Source: Hemileia vastatrix
Lineage: Eukaryota > Basidiomycota > Pucciniomycetes > Pucciniales > Zaghouaniaceae
Length of the DNA stretch: 64,000 nucleotides
Assembly (NCBI GenBank): GCA_030280995.1
Contig: JASXTE010000001.1
Coordinates: 5,916,501 to 5,980,500, forward strand
Direction: 5' to 3'
The notes under the pieces are model-generated. The model made no database searches. It was given only the letters and a program-made list of their open reading frames with translations, and was not told the DNA's origin. The translations under genes and the position numbers were made by a program. Positions 1-12,721 of the stretch are shown piece by piece (the stretch's first letter is position 1; every line of letters begins with the position of its first letter).

Positions 1-111
1 ACTCATGTATACAACTTGTGTACCTTTAATTATTGTTCCCATGTATATTTCATATTTTTAAAATAATATATAAGTACTTTTGACTCATTCATGGGGATAT
101 CCAGGATGACA
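1..111 (+). repeat. LTR-like repeat family A, 3' end only
   Basis: This is the terminal part of a dispersed LTR-like repeat, ending in CCAGGATGACA. The same end recurs at 830-942 and, inverted, at 42,371 where a complete copy has a 5-bp target duplication. The left part is cut by the window edge. It is joined directly to an internal part of another copy, so the two are rearranged rather than separate insertions. Confidence 0.6.
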
Positions 112-942
112 AAAATTGACTGAGAAACCACTGAGAAACCCAAAAAAGGACATGAGATGTGGGGTAACTGAATGCAGTCCTTGGCCGGAGCTTGCACGGG
201 TAAATCCTTGACTAATTTAGGAAAATTTAAATGTGGTCATAAATTTATGGTTCAAATCTTGAGGTTGTTAATGAAATTATTGCATATAATGAGGTCAATG
301 CACTTATAATTAAATTAGGACACTAAGTAAGTGCTGGTTGTCTATTTTAGTGTGTTTTCCCATAGTGGGTGTATAATGTGGGGTAATTATAGTGTGGAAA
401 AGCTAACTTGGCTAAAAAAAAGCTATTCACACAGGAAAAATGCAGGCAGTATGTGGCCAGTACACAGAAGCCATTTCTGGCATAAAAAACCCCAAATTTG
501 AAAAATGTTATTTTTATGCATTTAAGTAGCTGAATCAATATTCCTGATTAAGACAAATTGATCTGTCATGGCCCATTTTTAATATTATTAAATTTATAGC
601 GCATATATTCAACTTTTAAGTGATTTAAAGTGCATTTTTGTTTTTTACATAAAACAATGAAAACAACAGCATTAAGTCTACTTAAAAATAATGTAGCCTT
701 ATTTTTAAGGTTCTTAATATTACCCTGAAATATTTCAACTTAATATTAAGTACATAAGACTTATAAAAGGTGGATATATGCATGCATATAAGGTTTTATA
801 ATGGCATATATTGTATTTTATCATTAATTTCACTTACGTATACAACTTGTGTACCTTTATTTATTGTTCCCATGTATACTCTACGTGTTTAAAACAATTT
901 AAAAGTAATTTTAACTCAGTCTTGGGAATATATAGGCTGACA
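112..942 (+). repeat. LTR-like repeat family A, 5'-truncated copy
   Basis: About 830 bp matching, in inverse orientation, the complete family A copy at 42,371-43,861 along most of its length. Shared stretches include the TGACTGAGAAACC block, the block around GTATGTGGCCAGTACACAG, and the terminal GGCTGACA. No coding potential is visible. It lacks roughly the first 650 bp of the complete copy. Confidence 0.65.
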
Positions 943-1659
943 GTTCTCTACTTTTGGCTGATGGAGTTGAAATCCAGAAACAATTAAAAGCATGGAAGAC
1001 CAGTGATGAGTGAATCAAAAAAATTCAAAGATTATTCAGAAAAATCCCATTTCTTTAAAAAAGATTTGAAAAATTTAGAATCTCAATTAAAATATGTGTT
1101 GTTTACACCCACCACAAAACAATTGTGGTACCTGAAAATAGGTATCTATCTTTGACTTTGACTTCACAAGATCATTCACAGTGGATGTCCTAAGTTGAGG
1201 AAGTTAAATATTTTTTGACATCATAGTAAGATATTTCATCAGCTCCCACAATCACTTTTCTTATCCACCCTATCCAGGAAGATAATTTCACATACCAAAT
1301 TCACACCACAGCCACTTCATTATTTGTAAAGATTTCACTTTATAAAAAAAAACATGGGCAGCTGATAGCATATGCCAATCCCTATCTTTGACTTAACTCA
1401 ATTTCAGCTCAGCTGTAATTTTTCTGGAAAGATTTTGCAATGAAAAATGAGCTCACTAGCTCACACAACATTAAATCAAAACTGAATTTAGGGAAAGGCA
1501 CCTGCTAGAAGGTGTCACTTGATTTTTTGCAGTGTCAGATGATGTTCTCCTTGCCTATTGCCTGCTCATTATTTATTTTTTTATTATATTCTGTTCTCTT
1601 TTTTGTTCCAAGGATTTTTGAGTAAAGATGGAGTTCAGTGAATCACATGTGAAAGGTAT
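943..1659. other. AT-rich non-coding stretch
   Basis: No gene is visible. Part of it (about 1,080-1,530) resembles 8,570-8,960, sharing the order of a GGGCA(C/G)CTGATAG block, a TATCTTTGA(T/C)TT block and a palindrome-like TAGAAGG block, so it is probably an old unclassified repeat. Confidence 0.4.
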
Positions 1660-1846
1660 GAGGTGAGAAAGAAAGGGTTGTTGTGGCCAACATGTGGTTG
1701 TGAAAAAAATCATGCAAAAAGTGCTGATTTGAGGTCAGAACTAACACACATTTTTGAAATGAGTGACATTTCTCAAAACTTAAGTGCAGATTTGGTTTGA
1801 AATCCACACTTAAGTTAAGTAAGATTTTTCCAGAACTGAAACCCCC
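1660..1846 (-). mobile_element. PIF/Harbinger-like terminal fragment
   Basis: Reverse-complement copy of the end sequence found at 2,798, 12,722 and 42,010: a GGGGGTTTCAGTTCTGG-type terminus, then a CACTTAA-rich subterminal palindrome, then CAACCACATG. Only the end is preserved. The terminus abuts TAA, the usual kind of target trinucleotide for this superfamily. Confidence 0.55.
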
Positions 1847-1852
1847 TAATAT

Positions 1853-2050
1853 GGGGTGTCAGACATTGCAAATCAGACATTAGAAAATATTATTTTTTTC
1901 AATAAAAAGAATAACCCATAAGCTTTCAATTATATTAATTTTTAATTTAAAATATCTTTCTTTTTAGGACATAATATAGATGGTATTCCTATTTTTTGTG
2001 ATTAGTGATGAATTTAATGTCTTTCCACAATTTTCATGTTTGACACCCCC
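1853..2050. mobile_element. 198-bp MITE, TIR GGGGTGTCA, TSD TAT
   Basis: A short element with terminal inverted repeats GGGGTGTCAGACAT and, read inward from the other end, GGGGGTGTCAAACAT. TAT flanks both sides (1,850-1,852 and 2,051-2,053). The interior is AT-rich and non-coding. The termini resemble the right end of the Harbinger-like element at 47,532, so it may be a non-autonomous relative. Confidence 0.6.
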
Positions 2051-2797
2051 TATTTTAATCCCAATTGGAAAGATCCTTTTATATCAAAATACAAAACTAG
2101 ATGTTTTTATAAGAAATATTGAGTGAGTGAAATTAAATAGATACCATTCACTGAATTTTAGTAGTTAACTTTACATCAAACTGATTTAAATGAGATAAAA
2201 CAAGGATAAGAGCCAACATAATTTTGTTTTGAAATTTGTGTGCTAAAAATGTACCAGAAAATAATACTTATTTTTAATGTAGCATTCCAAATTAGAAATT
2301 ACAGACAGGAAATTATATTTGACCAAATTAGCAACTATCAAAGTGCTGGTTTTCAAAACACATCAATGCAAGAACTGGTGTATTTTAAAATCAAAATAAG
2401 TCACTAAATTTACTCAAAAAAATTTACTTCCTCAATAAACAAGACTGATTTCAAAATGATAAAGAAAAGATGATTTGAGTTCAACCTTGGGATCCATATT
2501 TGAAACCAGTGACTTATTTTCAAAACTTAAGTGCTAATTTATTTTGAAACCTGCACTTACATCAATTGGGAATTTTATAACTTTCATCTCCCCTATTTCA
2601 AATTTGTAAACACCAACTTTCATTCTTAAAAATTATTTTAAAGTTATTTTCACTTGAACTAAACAGGGTTCATATTTAGTAAACACACTAGTCCCAAAAA
2701 AAGAATACTTTAACATTAAAATAAGACATTCATTTCACTTACAATAACACTTTATGACAAAAAAGTGCTGATCTCATTGATTTTTTAGATATTTTAA
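2051..2797. other. AT-rich stretch with a Harbinger end fragment
   Basis: No gene is visible. About 2,470-2,610 is another reversed, decayed fragment of the Harbinger-like end (AAACTTAAGTGC followed by CCCCTATTT). Confidence 0.35.
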
Positions 2798-5365
2798 GGG
2801 GTTTCAGTTTTAGAAAACACACACTTAACTTAAGTACAGATTTCAATCCAAATCTGCACTTAAATTTTGAAAAAAGTCACTTATTTCAAAAATGGGTGCC
2901 AGTTCTGCCCTCACATCAGCACTTTTTGCACAATTTTTCTCACAACCACATGCAGGCCACAAAATCCCTGTGACATGTCATACAAAGATCACTATCTTCA
3001 CAAAAATATCCCTGGAACACACCTCTAAATGAAATTCATAACATTTTATTTTCACACTTTTGAAATTTTGAAATTTTTCTTAGTCAACATTTCTGACTCA
3101 AATATTTACTTTTTCATCACAGTAAGTTCCTTCCTTTTCTTTTCTTAATTTATCACATTTTTCTACCTGAAGTTTTCATCCTTTTTTTGCATCATGTGGT
3201 TGCTGAAATTTGAGCCTTCTTTTTTGCACTATTCATAGTGCATTCTTTATGCATTTCACTTGCTACATATTTCATTTCCCCCAAATTCCAACATCACCCA
3301 TTCTCACTCTATATTTTCCTACCTTTCCATCAAGGTAAGTTTCATCTCCTTTATTTTAATGCCTATCTGATATCTCTTTCTTTAAATGCTGAATTTGTAC
3401 TCCAATCTATATAGGACACTTATTTGGATAATAGTGGGCTTATTAAACCCCTATTGTTGTCATTTTCACTATCACTTCTCAAATCTTTATGGAATTTTGA
3501 ACAAAAGATTCAGAATTAGGTTTAGATTTATTCAAATTCTATTTCCATTTATCTAAATATTATTTTGAAGCCTATTGTCATTTCATGCAACCATTTTTGA
3601 ATTTGGTTCAGCGGTTGCTGAGATATTGACCTTAAAAGTTGAGGCTTTTTTTTGCTTTAATATTACATAATTAACAAATAAAGCTTCTTAAATGCTTATA
3701 TCATGATAATTTTCATAATAATAATTGTCATTTTTCCACTCCAAAGAAAATCTAAAGTTTACTAATTTCATTTTCACTCTTGGTGAATTTTCTTTGGAAT
3801 CTTTTTGACTTGTATTTCTTTGGGTTTATCACTGTAGGATTATGTTAAAATATGTTAGTATTCTATTTTTTTAAATTTGATATAAAAAGTAAGGGGTAAA
3901 CAAAAGGTTTCCATTTTTTTCTTTTACTCTCATATTTTAACATATACAAGTCATTTATCCACTTAAATTACTTGAGGTTTTAGACCATTGGGCCATGCTG
4001 CTGTGGTATCATGTCTACATTAATTTGAAAAATATTTTCTAGAATTTATTAGTGAATCAAATTTGTACTCTTGAAGTCTGATTACTTAATCTTTGTATCT
4101 TTCTCTGAATGACTTATTTATTGTTGAATTATGCATTGTAATTAATACTTGGTGATCTGGGCACTCTACTAGGCTAAAATGCAGGGGGAGGTATTGCCAT
4201 TTTTTTGACTTAAGAATTTAAGAAACAAAGTTAACAAAAAAGGATTTTTTTGTATTTTGGACTTTGAAAATTTGAAAGCAATATATATTTTACATTAGAC
4301 ATATAGAAATTTACATGCTTACATGGACTCATTTGAAATTACAAACATGAATTCAAAAATGCACAAGATTTTCATAGTACCTAATTACATTTTGTTTAAA
4401 AAACATGACAAATTACAAAAAAAAAATATAAATAAGACATATCTAGTGAGAAAATGCATTGGCACTCTTTAAAACAGGAAAAAAAATGCTACCTTTTATT
4501 TTGGTCAAAGTGACTGAGTCAGTGGAATAGTTGTACCATCAAAAAACTAACACATCCCATGAAGCCTCTGTTTGAATATCCTGAGATTATTCAAGTCACT
4601 CTTTTTTGTTTGGCTAAGAAAGAGATCAAGAACTTAAGGAAAGAATAAAAGTGATGCTTCATTTTGTATGGCTATTAATTAAACCATACCCTTAAGAGAA
4701 GTCATTTTCTTAACATTTTAAGACAGATCCATTACCATTGGAGCTCAAACAACATAGTGTGATAGTTGATTGTATTGAGGGATCATGTTGTTATTTTTCA
4801 GATTATTGTGAATTTCAGGGTGATCCTTAATAAGCATAACTAATTTAAGGAAACATTCCTGGGAAGTCCTCAATAACTGTCTAAAACTATGCAAAGATAA
4901 ATTAAAAAGCATTTTGATGGTGTACTTGGGGCTATGAAGTACTTAGGGCTTTCTGTGAATAATTTAATGTGGCCATTTTTGATAAAAAAAGTTGTCAAGA
5001 TCACAATCAGAATCAGAATCAGAATACAAGAGGAGATCAAGAGCTATGAAACTTAATTCTTGATTTAGTTTATCATTATTTGAAAGCAAGTAATGCAAGA
5101 CTCTTATATGGTTTAAAAATTTAAATGATGTAAAATTCTTTGAGTTGAAGAGTGTCATACTGTGGAGCTCTGCATATGATAGGAATTATTCTGAAAAATC
5201 AGTGAAATGGGAATTTATGGTGAAATCAGCACTTTTGGCTGATAAGATGTCAATTTGAGTGAAATAAGTGACTTATTTTGCTTTTGAAATACACCAGTTT
5301 TGGGGCTAGTGTGTTTTGGAAATCCACACTTAGATAATTACAGAGTTTTCAGAAATGAAACCCCC
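2798..5365. mobile_element. Decayed PIF/Harbinger-like transposon copy 1
   Basis: Bounded on the left by GGGGTTTCAGTTTTAG after TAA and on the right by the inverse GAAACCCCC before TAT. Subterminal sequence on both sides carries the same CACTTA-rich motifs. A degenerate minus-strand transposase lies near the right end (4,500-5,160). The interior at about 3,200-3,650 also occurs inverted at 46,080-46,560 in copy 3. Length 2.57 kb is shorter than the roughly 4 kb of the other copies, so it is internally deleted or chimeric. Confidence 0.55.
4500..5160 (-). pseudogene. PIF/Harbinger DDE transposase, N-terminal part, broken
   Basis: Read on the minus strand, a short acidic leader (LLLYSDSDSDCDLD) is followed by a helical segment containing RQLLRTSQECFLKLVMLIK, then, after several frameshifts and stops, by DGTTIPLTQ at about 4,520-4,540. 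The DGT motif is the usual context of the first catalytic aspartate in PIF/Harbinger transposases. The start of copy 3 (47,210 downwards) encodes a closely similar acidic leader. The second aspartate and the glutamate are not found here. Frames change repeatedly, so the gene is dead. The superfamily assignment is based on motif recognition. Confidence 0.55.
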
Positions 5366-6528
5366 TATTATGGGTGTCAAAGTTGGAAAATTTTTACTTA
5401 ATTTTTTAAATAAGTGACTTTTTTTTAAATTTGTGTCAAGTTGGAAATCAAATCTGCTTTTAATTCAAATTTTTTATTACAACCACATTTTTGCCCCAGT
5501 ATCCCTTCCTCATTCATGTCATCCATTTTCCATTTAATGAATTAATGAAACTCCCTTTTTGTTGATACCTTGCTACCACTTGAAAAATTTTAACCAGGTA
5601 TGTCTTCCCATTGTTTCATATTTATTTCTTAAATTTTTCATTATAATCAACATTATATCTTAGCTTATTAATGTCTTTCAAAAACACCTCCACTCAAAAA
5701 AAAAATCCGAAAATTTAAATTTCACCAAAAAAATTCTCAAAAAGAAAGCACTTTAATGGATAAATCAAAGTTGGGATAACTGAAAAAAGAATATTATCTA
5801 ATTATCATTAACTGGCTGAAACTCAAGTCTAATTATGAAGCATTTTTTGGATATTAGAGGTCCGATTTTGTCGAATTTCTATCTTCTTTTAAGCTCCATT
5901 GCTTATTTTTTAAATGAGATAAAGTATAGAAGAATACTAAAGATAGAATTGAATTTACTCCTAGAAAATGAAGGATTGAACCAAAAATTATTAATTTAAA
6001 TAATAAAGGTCATTATTGTGCTCCTTACACAGGATTTGGGATTTAAAATAATGATTTGGAGCTGAAAACTACTACAGTTTTAGAAAATTCAAATTTTATG
6101 CCCCCCTTCTATGACACTATGTGGGAGAGTGGTCTCATAGGCAGAATTGTGACAATCAGTCTCAAGCCAAAAGCTGGCCTTAACAAATAAAAAGCACCCA
6201 TTTCAGTGTCCTGATAAAGCAACAAAATTTACTGAAACACTGCTAAGTGCTGCTGTGCATTCCTTTCATTTTGGTCTGTTCATTTTTCATGATATATTTT
6301 TTACATCACTCATGTTTGCAAAATAAAACTATTTTATTCAAAGGAAAAATAAGACTATAAATTTCTCCACTTTATTTGAGATATTCATCCAAAAAAAAAA
6401 TCATGAAAAATTCACTATGTGGAACAAAAAAAGAAAAATATTATTAAATTGTTTGATTTCTGAAAAAAATTGAAATTTATTTCATTGAATAATTGATGGT
6501 TCATGATTAGAATTTTTATATCAGTATA
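5366..6528. other. AT-rich stretch with a Harbinger accessory-ORF fragment
   Basis: At 5,783-5,856 the plus strand reads YYLIIINWLKLKSNYEAFFG, matching the start of the DNA-binding accessory ORF of the Harbinger-like family (compare 13,200 and 43,970). Around it lies 5'-end-like sequence of that element. The rest shows no gene. Confidence 0.4.
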
Positions 6529-7394
6529 TATGATGCATTTTTTTCATTTTCTTTTAGCTACCTAGATATACAGCCTGATTTTTATCTTTGTATTTTTATT
6601 ACATGTCTCCAATTTTGGATGCTTTCTTAAGCATTTCTATTCTCAATATTCTTTAAATGACTATTATGGTGGTTGGGGGGGGGTAGTGGTAATGGGTGGT
6701 GGTTGAAAAGGATAGAGGTGGTGATGGAAATGGATGGAGGAGAAGGAGGAGGAGTTGGTGGTGCTGGTAGTGGAAGTGGTGGAAATATGTGGAGTTGGAG
6801 GTGTTGGAGGTGGTGGAGGTGGTGGAGGTGTTGGAGGTGGTGGAGGTGGTGGAGGTGGTGGTGGAGGAAGTGGAGGAAGTGGAGGAAGTGGAGGTGGTGG
6901 AAGAAGTGGAGGTGGTGGAGGTGGAAGAAGTGGAGGAGTTGGAGGAGTTGGAGGAGGTGGAGGTGGTGGAGGTGGTGGAGGTGGTGGAGGTGGTGGAGGT
7001 GGTGGAGGTGGTGGAGGTGGTGGAGGTGGTGGAGGAGGTGGAGGTGGTGGAGGTGGTGGAGGTGGTGGAGGTGGTGATCAATGGAGGAGGTGTTGATGGG
7101 TGGAGGAGGTGGTGATGATGGGTGGAGGAGGTTGTGATGGTGGCAATGGGTGGAGGAGGTGATGGTAGAAATGGGTGGATAAGGGCTTCAGGGTTGAAAG
7201 AAAAATTACAATAGGCTTTAAAAAATATAGAAAGTTGGATCACTAATAACAAAGATAGAAAAAAAAAAGGAAAAAGGAAAGAATAATGAAACTAAAAACT
7301 AAAAACTAAAAACTTTTAAAAAAAAGTGTGCAGCAACATCATTTGGTGTCACAGGCCACAGGTGATTGTCCCTTCCCCTTTTGAGTCTTAAAAA
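6529..7394. repeat. Tandem duplication unit 1 with GGTGGA array
   Basis: First of two direct copies of one segment. It runs from TATGATGCATTTTTTTCATT through a GGT/GGA hexamer-like array (about 6,780-7,075) to a GTGTCACAGGCCACAGGTGA block and GAGTCTTAAAA. All reading frames through the array are low-complexity (Gly, Glu-Val, Trp-Arg) and should not be annotated as proteins. Confidence 0.8.
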
Positions 7395-8457
7395 TATGAT
7401 GCATTTTTTTCATTTTCTTTTAGGTACCTAGATATACAGCCTGATTTTTATCTTTGTATTTTTATTACATGTCTCCAATTTTGGATGCTTTCTTAAGCAT
7501 TTCTATTCTCAATATTCTTTAAATGACTATTATGGTGGTTGGGGGGGGTAGTGGTAATGGGTGGTGGTTGAAAAGGATAGAGGTGGTGATGGAAATGGAT
7601 GGAGGAGAAGGAGGAGGAGTTGGTGGTTCTGGTAGTAGAAGTGGTGGAAATATGTGGAGTTGGATGAGTTGGAGGTGGTGGTGGTGGTGGTGGTGGTGGT
7701 GGTGGAAGTGGAGGAGGTGGAAGAAGTGGAGGAGGTGGAAGAAGTGGAGGAGGTGGAAGAAGTGGAAGAAGTGGAGGAGGTGGAGGAGGTGGAGGTGGTG
7801 GAGGTGGTGGAGGTGGTGGAGGTGGTGGAGGTGGTGGAGGTGGTGGAGGTGGTGGAGGTGGTGGAGGTGGTGGAGGTGGTGGAGGTGGTGGAGGTGGTGG
7901 AGGTGGTGATTGATGGAGGAGGTGGTGATGGGTGGAGGAGGTGGTGATGGGTGGAGGAGGTGGTGATGGGTGGAGGAGGTGGCAGAAGTGGAGGAGGTGG
8001 CAGAAGTGGAGGAGGTGGAGGAGGTGGAGGAGGTGGAGGAAGTGGAGGAGGTGGAGGAGGTGGAGGAGGTGGAGGTGGTGGAGGTGGTGGAGGAGGTGGA
8101 GGAAGTGGAGGTGGTGGAGGTGGTGGAGGTGGTGGAGGAGGTGGTGGAAGTGGAGGTGGTGGAGGAAGTGGAGGTGGTAATGGATGGAGGAGGTGGTGAT
8201 GGGTTGAGGAGGTGGTGATGGTGGCAATGGGTGGAGGAGGTGATGGTAGAAACGGGTGGATAAGGGCTTCAGGGTTGAAAGAAAAATTACAATAGGCTTT
8301 AAAAATATAGAAAGTTGGACCACTAATAACAAAGATAGAAAAAAAAGGAAAAAGGAAAGAATAATGAAACTAAAATCATTTTAAAAAAAAGTGTGCAGCA
8401 GCATCATTTGGTGTCACAAGCCACAGGTGATTGTCCCTTCCCCGTTTGAGTCTTAAA
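7395..8457. repeat. Tandem duplication unit 2 with longer GGTGGA array
   Basis: Second direct copy, starting exactly where unit 1 ends. Flanks are nearly identical, but the GGT/GGA array (about 7,670-8,190) is longer and more interrupted by GGAAGT and GGCAGAAGT variants. The length difference shows expansion or contraction of the array after duplication. Confidence 0.8.
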
Positions 8458-9254
8458 ATTTGTATGATCTGTTCTGCAGAATTCCATAGTCTAGCTGTTA
8501 TAGGACAGTTTACAAATTTTATTTCCCTGTATTGTGAGGAGATGGATATGATTTTTTGTACCTGAGTTAATTTCAATCCAGTACATGTATATAATTTCAA
8601 GAAAATTACAGGTACATTAAAATCCCATAATATTTTGATATTTTCTTTGAAAAAACACTGTTCCATAATAAAAAACCCTTATCTTCACTTCAAAACCCTC
8701 AATCTTCACAGTATTTAATAACTGACACCAGAAAAAAATGTGGGCACCTGATAGAAGCTCTCAATCTTTATCTTTGATTTGACTTAGTTTTAGCTCAGAA
8801 CTAAATTTTCTGAGAATAAAGTTCACTGATAACTAAGCATGTAAGCTTGTGTGGTATTAAATCTGAGCTTTTTTTCAATCACAGATGGGTTGAGGTCCTG
8901 GAACCTTCTAGAAGGTTCCATGTGTTTTTCCATGGTGTGATACTTTTGAAATTGATGAAAACTACTATAATAATAGCTATCCCCAAGAAAATTAGACTTC
9001 CTGGAGTAAGAAAAATTCAAAGTATATTTACTTAGATAAAAATTTTGATAATTAGACTACCAAATTCTTAGTTTATAGCCATCAACATTAACACTAATCT
9101 CAAACAGTAAAAAACCAGGACAACCATCATTTAGAGGCAGGTTTGGATGAAGTATGAGAAAATTTTACTTCAATCTCAAATTGAATTAAAAAGAATCAAA
9201 TTCAACTAAATTTAAAAAACTCATGAAAGTTTCAGGACTTAAACAAAGAATTGA
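8458..9254. other. AT-rich stretch with a perfect palindrome
   Basis: No gene is visible. It contains the 22-bp palindrome listed separately and is partly similar to 1,080-1,530. Confidence 0.4.
8899..8920. promoter_or_regulatory. Perfect palindrome with heat-shock-element layout
   Basis: The core is GAACCTTCTAGAAGGTTC, four alternating GAA/TTC units spaced by two bases, the classical heat-shock-element arrangement, inside a perfect 22-bp palindrome. No gene is adjacent and the related copy near 1,500-1,515 is degenerate, so function is uncertain; it may simply be the centre of a palindromic repeat. Confidence 0.35.
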
Positions 9255-9585
9255 GTACCTTATAATATATAGTAAAGATTAGTAATGGATAAAAGTGGAG
9301 TGAGTGGAGCAGAAATACAGTACCTGATTAAATATAGTAAAGATTAGTAATGGATAAAAATGGAGCAAGCCGAGAGGAGAGCGGAGTGAGTGGAGGAGAA
9401 CTAGTAAATAAAAGGAACAATCAAATAATTATATGGTAGATTTAGTTACTAGGAAGTTTGAGAGCATACATACATACAGTACCTGATTAAATATAGTTAA
9501 GATTAGTAATGTATAAAAGTGGAGCAAGTGGAGCAGAACTATTAAATAAAAGGAACGGTCAAATAAGCAAATGGTAGATTTGATG
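9255..9585. repeat. Irregular direct repeats (AGATTAGTAATGGATAAAA)
   Basis: Three copies of a block containing ATATAGTAAAGATTAGTAAT followed by GGAGCAAGTGGAGCAGAA and AAAAGGAAC, with spacings of about 60 and 170 bp. No coding potential. Confidence 0.55.
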
Positions 9586-12500
9586 GAGACAAAATTAAGT
9601 AAAACCATTTACTTATATACAAAAATAGAGGTCAATGAGTGAGAAAAAGAAAAACGGAAACAAAATATAGGATAATGAAGAGTACAGTGCATAGATATTA
9701 TTCATAATAAGGATTAGCCTTATTAGATGAAGAATGACAATGGATTACTAAGTAACAATCAAGTATTATAACAATTCTAACATGAGGTAATTCCTCTAGT
9801 TTTTTGAATTATTTTGGAAATTATTTTGAGAGAAAAGAGGCCTTAAAGAATACTTCACTTTAAAATATAAATTTTCATCTGATTATTTTTTAATCACCAA
9901 AATATTAATTTTAAATATTTTTGACACTCATGTAGTCAAAATCTTTGTTTAAAAGGACAGTCTTACATTAGAGATACTGAAATTTGAGCACATTCTAAGA
10001 AAGGATCAATGTGTTTTCTATTTGTAAGAGAAGAAGTCTCAACATTATTTGGAGCCTGAAAATAAAGCTAGAGGTAGATGAGGTGAGAGAGGTAAAAAAT
10101 ATTTATCTTAACTCAAAGAAAAATAAAGACTGTTAGTTTCAAAGGTAAATCACTTCTCTAAAATTTGAAAAGAAAGAGAGTTTGAGAAAGAAGGAATTCA
10201 TAATGGAGTGCACTAAAAATAAAAAATCTACAGAAGATAAAAGGATAGTAATACAGAGTTTTGATTAAAATATACAAAGGCTCTATTAAGACATATTTTT
10301 AATCAGATTCTTTGAGATAATTACTTTGAATAAATGGATAAAATCTATATATTTGAAGGTAAAGTAAATTATACAATATGTATATAATTTAAAGATATTT
10401 GGTTTAGGAACTAAATTTATTTTCATAATAATAGTAATCAATACCCAATTTACTAGTATCATATAAAATATTGTTAGGAAATTATCATGAAAGGATTCCA
10501 AAATTTAATTTTACTTCATCTTAATATAGTGAGACAAGACTTCTTCAGGCATAAAAGCTCTCAAATTTCTGTTTTAATTATCCAATATTTGACTGATAAA
10601 GTTTTACAAAATAAGTTTGGTGAGATTTTGATGATAAATCTAGTTAGAAAGACATATCACAGCCCTTATCCCATCACAATTTTAACAATCTGCCATATAA
10701 TTCAGCTCTGTAAAGAACCAAATGTCTCCTATTTCACCTTGGTCTCCTCCCTTTCCATGATTTTTTATTCAATATTCCATCCAGAGTAGTTGGAAGCCAG
10801 ATACCAAATCCAGGACCACCAAAATCAGAATTCTTATGGTATATACTTGAAGATACATTTTAATTCCAATTTAAATTTCTTCCAAAAGTTTCCACACCAT
10901 TGTATTCAGGGAAACTCAAATGAGTTGTAAGGTTTAAGGATTTTTTATAATATTTAAATTCCAATAATTTAAAACAAAAGTAATAAAATGAAAAGATAAA
11001 TTTCTAAGTCCCACTCACTTCATCATCATTAATTTTAATATTTCTATAGAGACATGATGAATTAATTAGTATAATATAATTGAAAAGTGAAATAAAAGTA
11101 ACATAAAAATATCAAAAACATTTTGAGTAACTGATATGGTTCCAGAAGCATTCATATCAATCTCACCTCTAACCTCCTTGTCTACCCTATTAGTCTTGAT
11201 ATTGTTTCTTAACCTCTTTTAATAGTCATAGAATTTTCTAGAACTCTCTTACTCACCTATCTCTCTCAATTAATTCACTTGAAAATATTTGACGATTAAT
11301 GGATGGATTTCTTGATTGGCTTGTTGAATCACATAAAAAATGAAAGAGACATGAGAAATATTGCATGTGCAAGTATGATGGGAGTGAAATAATAAAGAAA
11401 CTAGGCTATGTGAAGTGAAATATAGAAGAAGTGGATACTCCCTACATAGAAACTACTCAAAATAAGATTCCACCTCATTAACCCAAAATTATCAGCATTA
11501 ATACAGTAGAAATTGTTTTTTGAATGGCCAAATCAAATTCTGATCATCATATAGCTGAATGATAGAGATTATAAGAAAATAAATACTCACAAAATAAGTG
11601 GTAAAGATAAATTTCAGAAGTTAGATGAAAGAATAAATATATTAAGGCATATATCCAAGGTGCATAATGGGTGGCACTACAACTACTTAACACCATTCTC
11701 CAAGTCATATTAAGTCCACAAGTAATTGTATATGATCACCAGAAGTAAATTATTTTCAGGATTGAGAAGTACATGATGGGGGTTCTACAACTAATTAACT
11801 CCACTCTCCAGATCACATGAGATCTACAACTAAGTCAGCCCATATTCCCTCAGAAATTAAAATCAAGAATAATTAATAAAATAATTAAAAATTAAAACTT
11901 TAAATTATAAAATTTACAAGATAGTGAAAATAATTAATAGAAGAGATATGATCAAATAAATCAATTTAAAATTTAGAATGGCTTTGAAGGAAGTGAATAA
12001 AACAACCAAAAGAAATCAGATATCTTAATTTTTATTATTATTACAACAGCAGGCAACATCACTTCTTTTTTTAGTGATTTTTTCCCCTTTTTTAATTCTG
12101 ATACATTTTAAGCAAATTTTTGATGTGTAAATAAATTTCTTGTTTTTTAAATACTAATTTTTTTGAAATACTTTTACCCTCAGAGCCAGGAAAATCTTTT
12201 CTGAGAGAGGGGAAGCAGCAAGAAATATTGCTGAAAAAAAGTGCTGACATTTCTCTTTTTATAAATATAAGGTTTTTTTTTAAAAAAAATACCATGCCAA
12301 CCAGGGAGAGCATACCTGGTAAAGGGGCAAGCAATAAGATACATTTTCATTAAAAAAGAAAAAATATCACTCATCTTAAAAATATGTTTTTTAAAGTTGT
12401 TACCTTCCCAGCCAGAAAGAGCCTGGCTAAGAGAGTGGTAAGGTTTATAATAATAGCACCATAATGAGATAATAATAGAAATAATAACATCAACTGGGAA

Positions 12501-12721
12501 AAAAATGTTGGAACATTCTAACTGGTGCCCCCCCAAGCAAACTACCATAGTTCAGTCAGGGATGGGCACCTGCTACTAGTTTCCAGATATTTGTTTCTGA
12601 AGAATCATGATAATAAAATTAAAAGAAAAATAATCATACATAGAGTCAACTATTGTTAAGGATTCCTTTTGGGAAGATTTAGAAAATTAGATTTTTATCT
12701 TGAAATGCTTTTTTCTTAATA
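9586..12721. other. AT-rich gene-poor stretch
   Basis: No recognisable gene or transposon protein. About 12,174-12,470 holds three diverged units of about 110 bp around a TACC...GCCAGG/AGAGC block (12,174; 12,290; 12,400), a weak minisatellite. Open frames here are short and T-rich and look accidental. Confidence 0.4.

Noticed and set aside
6653..8332. Long open frames on both strands giving Ser/Thr, poly-Gly, poly-Pro/His/Leu or Trp-Arg proteins
   Set aside because: They are translations of the GGTGGA array; all frames are open because the repeat lacks stops. No domain or start context supports a protein.
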